A DNA stretch of 23,218 nt from a virus. A program made the translations under genes and the position numbers. Below, piece by piece: positions 20,330 to 23,218 of this stretch. The stretch lies in the IMG/VR virus record IMGVR_UViG_3300025886_000170, positions 1-23,218 of that record, one strand, 5' to 3'. The first letter of the stretch is position 1. Every line of letters begins with the position of its first letter. The notes under the pieces were generated by a model, which saw nothing but the letters and a program-made list of their open reading frames with translations, did no database searches and was not told the origin of the DNA.

Positions 20330-21879
20330 TGGTACTCAGTGTTGAGGACATTAAGAAGCGGTACGCCCGGTGCAACGCTCACAAAGAAGAGTGGCGCAGC
20401 ATCTACGAAGAGGCATACGAGTTCGCTTTGCCCATGAGAAACCTCTACGATGGCTATGCTGAAAGCGGGACGCCTGGGCAAAACAAGATGCGCCGTGTGT
20501 TCGACTCGACCGCCATTCACTCGACCGCCAGATTTGCCAATCGCATTCAGTCCTCGCTGTTTCCTCCCCAGCGTCCTTGGTGCCGCTTGCAACCGGGCAA
20601 TGACATTCCCGAAGAGCAAAAGATTGAGGCCCAGCAAGTCCTAGATTTCTATACCGAAAAAATGTTTGCCGTGATGATGCAATCAGGCTTTGACCTCGCG
20701 ATGGGTGAGTTCTTGCTGGACCTCGCAATCGGCACCTCGGTGATGCTTATTCAGCCCGGTGATACCTTAACGCCGATACGCTACACGGCTATTCCGGCGT
20801 ACCATATCTGTTTTGACGAAGGCCCCAATGGGGTGCCGGATACGGTGTATCGCAGGCTAAACCGACCGTTCAATGTGATACAGCGCGAGTGGCCGGACGC
20901 CAATATTCCACAACGAATGATTGACGATGCCGCCGAAGACCCGACCAAGAAGGTTGGCCTGATTGAGGCCACGTACACCATCGATGGCCAGATGTACTAT
21001 TGCCTGGTCACTGCGGAGGGCGATGACAAACTGGTGCATCGTGACCTCAAATCATGGCCGTGGGTGATTTCCAGATACATGAAAGCAAGCAACGAGCGGT
21101 ACGGTCGCGGCCCGGTGTTGTATGCCTTGGCCGACATCCGCACCTTGAATAAGGTCGTTGAACTCACACTCAAGAATGCGTCCATCTCAATCGGCGGCGT
21201 GTTCACGGCGGTCGATGACGGGGTGCTAAACCCGCAAACAATCAGTATCGTGCCGGGTGCGGTCATAGGCGTGTCGAGTAACGGTGGGCCACGCGGTCCC
21301 AGCCTGACGCCCCTGCCCCGTTCTGGCGATGCGAACCTGTCCCAGATTGTGGCCAATGACCTACGCGCTAACATAAAGAAAGCCCTGCTGGACGAGAGCC
21401 TGACGCCTGAGAATATGTCGGCCCGGTCGGCCACTGAAATAAACGCAAAACTGTCTGAACTTTCCCAGAACCTCGGATCCGCGTTTGGTCGTTTGATTTC
21501 GGAGACAATGTTTCCAATCGTGCGCCGGTCTCTCGAACTGATGGACGAGATGGGGATGATTGAACTGCCGCTCAAGGTGAACGGCCTAGAGGTGACGGTC
21601 GTTCCTCAATCGCCCTTGGCTATGGCCAACAACGCCGAGCGGCTGGGTGAGATTATGCAGTTCATGCAGATAAGCCAGATGCTGGGGCCGGTTGGCCAGA
21701 CACTCATCAAAATAGATGCGGTTGGCGATTATATTGCGGACCAGCTTGGCATTCCGGCTGACCTACGCACCACGTTAGAAGAACGCGCCGAGATGCAAGC
21801 GCAAATGGCCGAGGCCGCTGCAATGATGGCTGAACAGGAAATGGGCGGGGCACCGCCAACTGAGGCACCACAAGCATGA
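20329..21879 (+). CDS. Head-tail connector (portal) protein, T7 gp8-type
   Basis: The protein has 516 residues, the usual size for podoviral connectors. Features are 'EEWRSIYEEAYEFALPMRNL', 'VFDSTAIHSTARFANRIQSS' with 'LFPPQRPWCRLQPG', 'LDLAIGTSVMLIQPG', 'YTAIPAYHICFDEGPNGVPD' and 'LADIRTLNKVVELTLKNASI', which follow the head-to-tail connecting protein family. The C-terminus is rich in Met, Ala and Glu (EERAEMQAQMAEAAAMMAEQ). Twelve copies form the channel through which DNA is packaged by the terminase and ejected. It is followed by the scaffold gene, as in T7. Confidence 0.92.
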   Translation: MVLSVEDIKKRYARCNAHKEEWRSIYEEAYEFALPMRNLYDGYAESGTPGQNKMRRVFDSTAIHSTARFANRIQSSLFPPQRPWCRLQPGNDIPEEQKIEAQQVLDFYTEKMFAVMMQSGFDLAMGEFLLDLAIGTSVMLIQPGDTLTPIRYTAIPAYHICFDEGPNGVPDTVYRRLNRPFNVIQREWPDANIPQRMIDDAAEDPTKKVGLIEATYTIDGQMYYCLVTAEGDDKLVHRDLKSWPWVISRYMKASNERYGRGPVLYALADIRTLNKVVELTLKNASISIGGVFTAVDDGVLNPQTISIVPGAVIGVSSNGGPRGPSLTPLPRSGDANLSQIVANDLRANIKKALLDESLTPENMSARSATEINAKLSELSQNLGSAFGRLISETMFPIVRRSLELMDEMGMIELPLKVNGLEVTVVPQSPLAMANNAERLGEIMQFMQISQMLGPVGQTLIKIDAVGDYIADQLGIPADLRTTLEERAEMQAQMAEAAAMMAEQEMGGAPPTEAPQA

Positions 21880-22175
21880 ACAACGCCCAACGTATTCGTA
21901 GCATAAACTCCCCTGGCTGGGATGGCGTCAACGCCGAGGCCCAGCCGGTTAAACTAGAACCTCTCGACCTGATGCGCGAGATGGACCTTAACTTTAAACG
22001 CACTTTTACCACACCGGCGGGCAAGCAAGTCTTGGCGCACCTACATGCCCAGACCCTCGACCAGCCTTGTTGGTCACCGGGCGCACATGAAAGCTACGGC
22101 TATGCCCGCGAAGGTCAGAACAGCATTGTCCGAGAAATAATTCAGCGAGTGAAAAGAGCCGATGACTTTAAATGA
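21876..22175 (+). CDS. Bbp19-like structural-region protein
   Basis: The protein has 99 residues; ATG 21876 overlaps the connector stop (ATGA). 'NFKRTFTTPAGKQVLAHLHA' and 'GYAREGQNSIVREIIQRVKR' correspond to the short phage family represented by Bbp19 (F...TF.T..G..VL..L, then ...REGxRxxVxxI), which sits between connector and scaffold genes in many podoviruses. The function is not established; virion assembly is likely by location. It overlaps the scaffold gene by 14 bases. Confidence 0.65.
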   Translation: MNNAQRIRSINSPGWDGVNAEAQPVKLEPLDLMREMDLNFKRTFTTPAGKQVLAHLHAQTLDQPCWSPGAHESYGYAREGQNSIVREIIQRVKRADDFK

Positions 22176-22935
22176 TGAAGGTCAAACAGTGGCCGAGACT
22201 GAAACGCCGGAACCAGCAAGCCTTATGGAAGGCGTACAATCTTCTGAGCCAGAAAGTGAGGTCGCAGATGAGGCAATGCCGCACCGCGTCGAGGATGAGA
22301 AGCCGCCAAAAGAGGAACGACCAGCGTGGCTTGACGAGAAGTTCGCCAAGCCGGAAGACCTAGCCAAGTCCTATGAGGAACTGCAAAAGAAATTCTCTCA
22401 GGGAAAGCACAAAGCGCCGGACGAGTACTCAACCGATGTGCTGACCGAGGCGGGCTATGAGCTGGATGACCCGGTGGTCGATACCTATCTAGGGTGGGCC
22501 AAAAAGTACGGCGTCAATCAAGAGGCATTTGACGAACTGGCCGGTGCTATCACGCAGATGTCCGGCGAGAATGTTGCGGCGGCTGAAGCTGACTACAAAG
22601 CAGAACATGAGGCTCTCGGACCCAATGCCGACGAGATAATCAAAAGCAATGTGACTTGGGCTGACGGTCTAGTTCGCAAAGGCATTGTCTCAGAAGATGA
22701 ACGCGCTGAGTTGAACAACTGGGGCGGCACGGCCATAGGCCAGCGGCTGATGCAGAAAGTTCGCACCATGACCGGCGATATGTCCAAGATACCGCTAGCC
22801 CCGGTTGCGGAAGAACAATTGTCTGAGGCAGATTTTACGGTCGAGATGCAAAGCCGCATGGCTGACCCACGCTATCAGAGTGACCCAGCGTATCGGCAGA
22901 AAGTTGAGAATGAGTTTAACCGCCGATACGGTTAG
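22162..22935 (+). CDS. Scaffold (capsid assembly) protein, T7 gp9-like
   Basis: The protein has 257 residues. The first about 55 residues are very acidic and disordered. 'RPAWLDEKFAKPEDLAKSYE' followed by 'ELQKKF' is the signature of T7-like scaffolds, and the remainder is helical, ending with 'DPRYQSDPAYRQKVENEFNR'. Scaffolds assemble the prohead around the connector and then leave or are degraded. The partner capsid gene starts 239 bases downstream. Length (T7 gp9 is a little over 300) and charge profile agree with the call. Confidence 0.85.
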   Translation: MTLNDEGQTVAETETPEPASLMEGVQSSEPESEVADEAMPHRVEDEKPPKEERPAWLDEKFAKPEDLAKSYEELQKKFSQGKHKAPDEYSTDVLTEAGYELDDPVVDTYLGWAKKYGVNQEAFDELAGAITQMSGENVAAAEADYKAEHEALGPNADEIIKSNVTWADGLVRKGIVSEDERAELNNWGGTAIGQRLMQKVRTMTGDMSKIPLAPVAEEQLSEADFTVEMQSRMADPRYQSDPAYRQKVENEFNRRYG

Positions 22936-22943
22936 TTCTCCTC

Positions 22944-22966
22944 GCCAAGTTTCCTCCCAGCTTGGC
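22944..22966 (+). other. Small inverted repeat downstream of the scaffold gene
   Basis: GCCAAG 22944-22949 and CTTGGC 22961-22966 can form a 6-bp stem with an 11-base loop directly after the scaffold stop. There is no T-run. It could stabilise mRNA 3' ends or form part of a compound terminator with the next hairpin. Confidence 0.4.
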
Positions 22967-22972
22967 AGACTA

Positions 22973-23015
22973 GGGGGGCAAGGTTTTCTCGTCCTTGCCT
23001 TGCTCCCCATTTTTT
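22973..23015 (+). terminator. Intrinsic terminator between scaffold and capsid genes
   Basis: GGCAAGG (22977-22983) pairs with CCTTGCC (22993-22999); an outer GGGG (22973-22976) can pair with CCCC (23005-23008) across a 5-base bulge. The hairpin is followed directly by ATTTTTT (23009-23015). Stem plus T-run is a good factor-independent terminator. Confidence 0.7.
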
Positions 23016-23174
23016 ATACATACATCAAAAGTACCACCTAGTATTTACACGTTGCATGAAATCGTGTAAGGCGGTTTTGACTGACAACCCTTTTTGGGCC
23101 GGTCCTCACGCTAGAGGCCGGGATGTTTCCCGATAACCAGACCGCGAAATTTTGGTTTAATCAGGAGACAAGCT
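23016..23174 (+). promoter_or_regulatory. Leader region of the capsid gene
   Basis: This 159-base non-coding stretch holds a TTGACT element (23076-23081) without a clear -10 partner, an inverted repeat of CCGG-t-CCTC and GAGG-CCGG around 23099-23120, a CGGGA-4-TCCCG hairpin just after it, and the ribosome site CAGGAGA before the capsid ATG. A terminator followed by a structured leader suggests the capsid transcript has its own promoter. No precise promoter is claimed. Confidence 0.4.
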
Positions 23175-23218
23175 ATGTCCACAGGACTATCACCAGCGTT
23201 TGTCCAGCTTTTTGACAG
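23175..23218 (+). CDS. Major capsid protein, N-terminal fragment (runs off window)
   Basis: ATG 23175 has CAGGAGA 8 bases upstream. Only the first 14 codons are present (MSTGLSPAFVQLFD). This N-terminus resembles those of marine podovirus capsid proteins, and its position after the scaffold and a dedicated leader is that of the T7 gp10-type capsid gene. The identity rests on context and a short similarity. Confidence 0.65.
   Translation, partial: MSTGLSPAFVQLFD

Noticed and set aside
20997-21575. 192-residue minus-strand frame opposite the connector gene
   Set aside because: The connector family match is strong and the reverse frame has no start signal or family features.
1-23218. tRNA genes or a tRNA fragment marking the attachment site
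   Set aside because: Several GTTCGA strings were inspected; none has a flanking T-arm stem or acceptor stem.

Overview
The window is part of a tailed-phage (or prophage) genome of podovirus type. The recognisable virion genes are T7-like: a head-tail connector, a scaffold, the first codons of a capsid protein, a T7 gp13-like acetyltransferase-fold protein, a gp17-like tail fibre and the end of a very large internal virion protein. Several families (tail-fibre C-terminal module, glycine-rich adhesin, small lysine-rich proteins, GTA-type 3TM holin) are ones I associate with marine phages of Alphaproteobacteria. That host assignment is an inference from family resemblance. An integrase and an excisionase-like gene indicate a temperate phage. 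No RNA polymerase, DNA polymerase, tRNA, rRNA or CRISPR array was seen.

Layout. (1) 1-4526, +: end of the internal virion protein, a sigma70-like promoter, the tail fibre, a glycine-rich adhesin and a small repeat-bearing fibre-associated protein. (2) 4526-7346, +: a packed cassette of small membrane, secreted and basic proteins with a 3TM holin and an M15 peptidase endolysin; most genes overlap by ATGA or TAATG. (3) 7343-12390, -: a recombination and lysogeny block in transcription order: winged-helix protein, serine recombinase, a gap, a small ORF, excisionase-like protein, tyrosine integrase, small membrane protein, YqaJ-type exonuclease, RecT-like annealing protein and a LexA-type winged helix. 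(4) 12391-12504: a divergent control region between the winged-helix gene and a ribbon-helix-helix gene. (5) 12505-15636, +: early and replication genes (two PD-(D/E)XK nuclease-like proteins, regulators, zinc protein, replication initiator). (6) 15806-19487, +: SSB-like protein, small terminase, a DGQHR/ParB-like protein and large terminase. (7) 19501-23218, +: the head module, cut at the capsid start. The missing tail and internal virion genes presumably lie between the right edge and the left edge on a circular map.

The main non-coding signals are: palindromic iterons followed by an A-rich tract inside the initiator gene, with a change of strand composition just downstream, which fits a lambda-O-style replication origin; four identical same-orientation 11-bp repeats around the end of the integrase gene, which fit integrase arm sites of attP; a GC-tract hairpin upstream of the packaging operon; and a terminator between scaffold and capsid genes. 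The tyrosine integrase has Ser where the first catalytic Arg is expected, and a second, serine-type recombinase lies in the same block.
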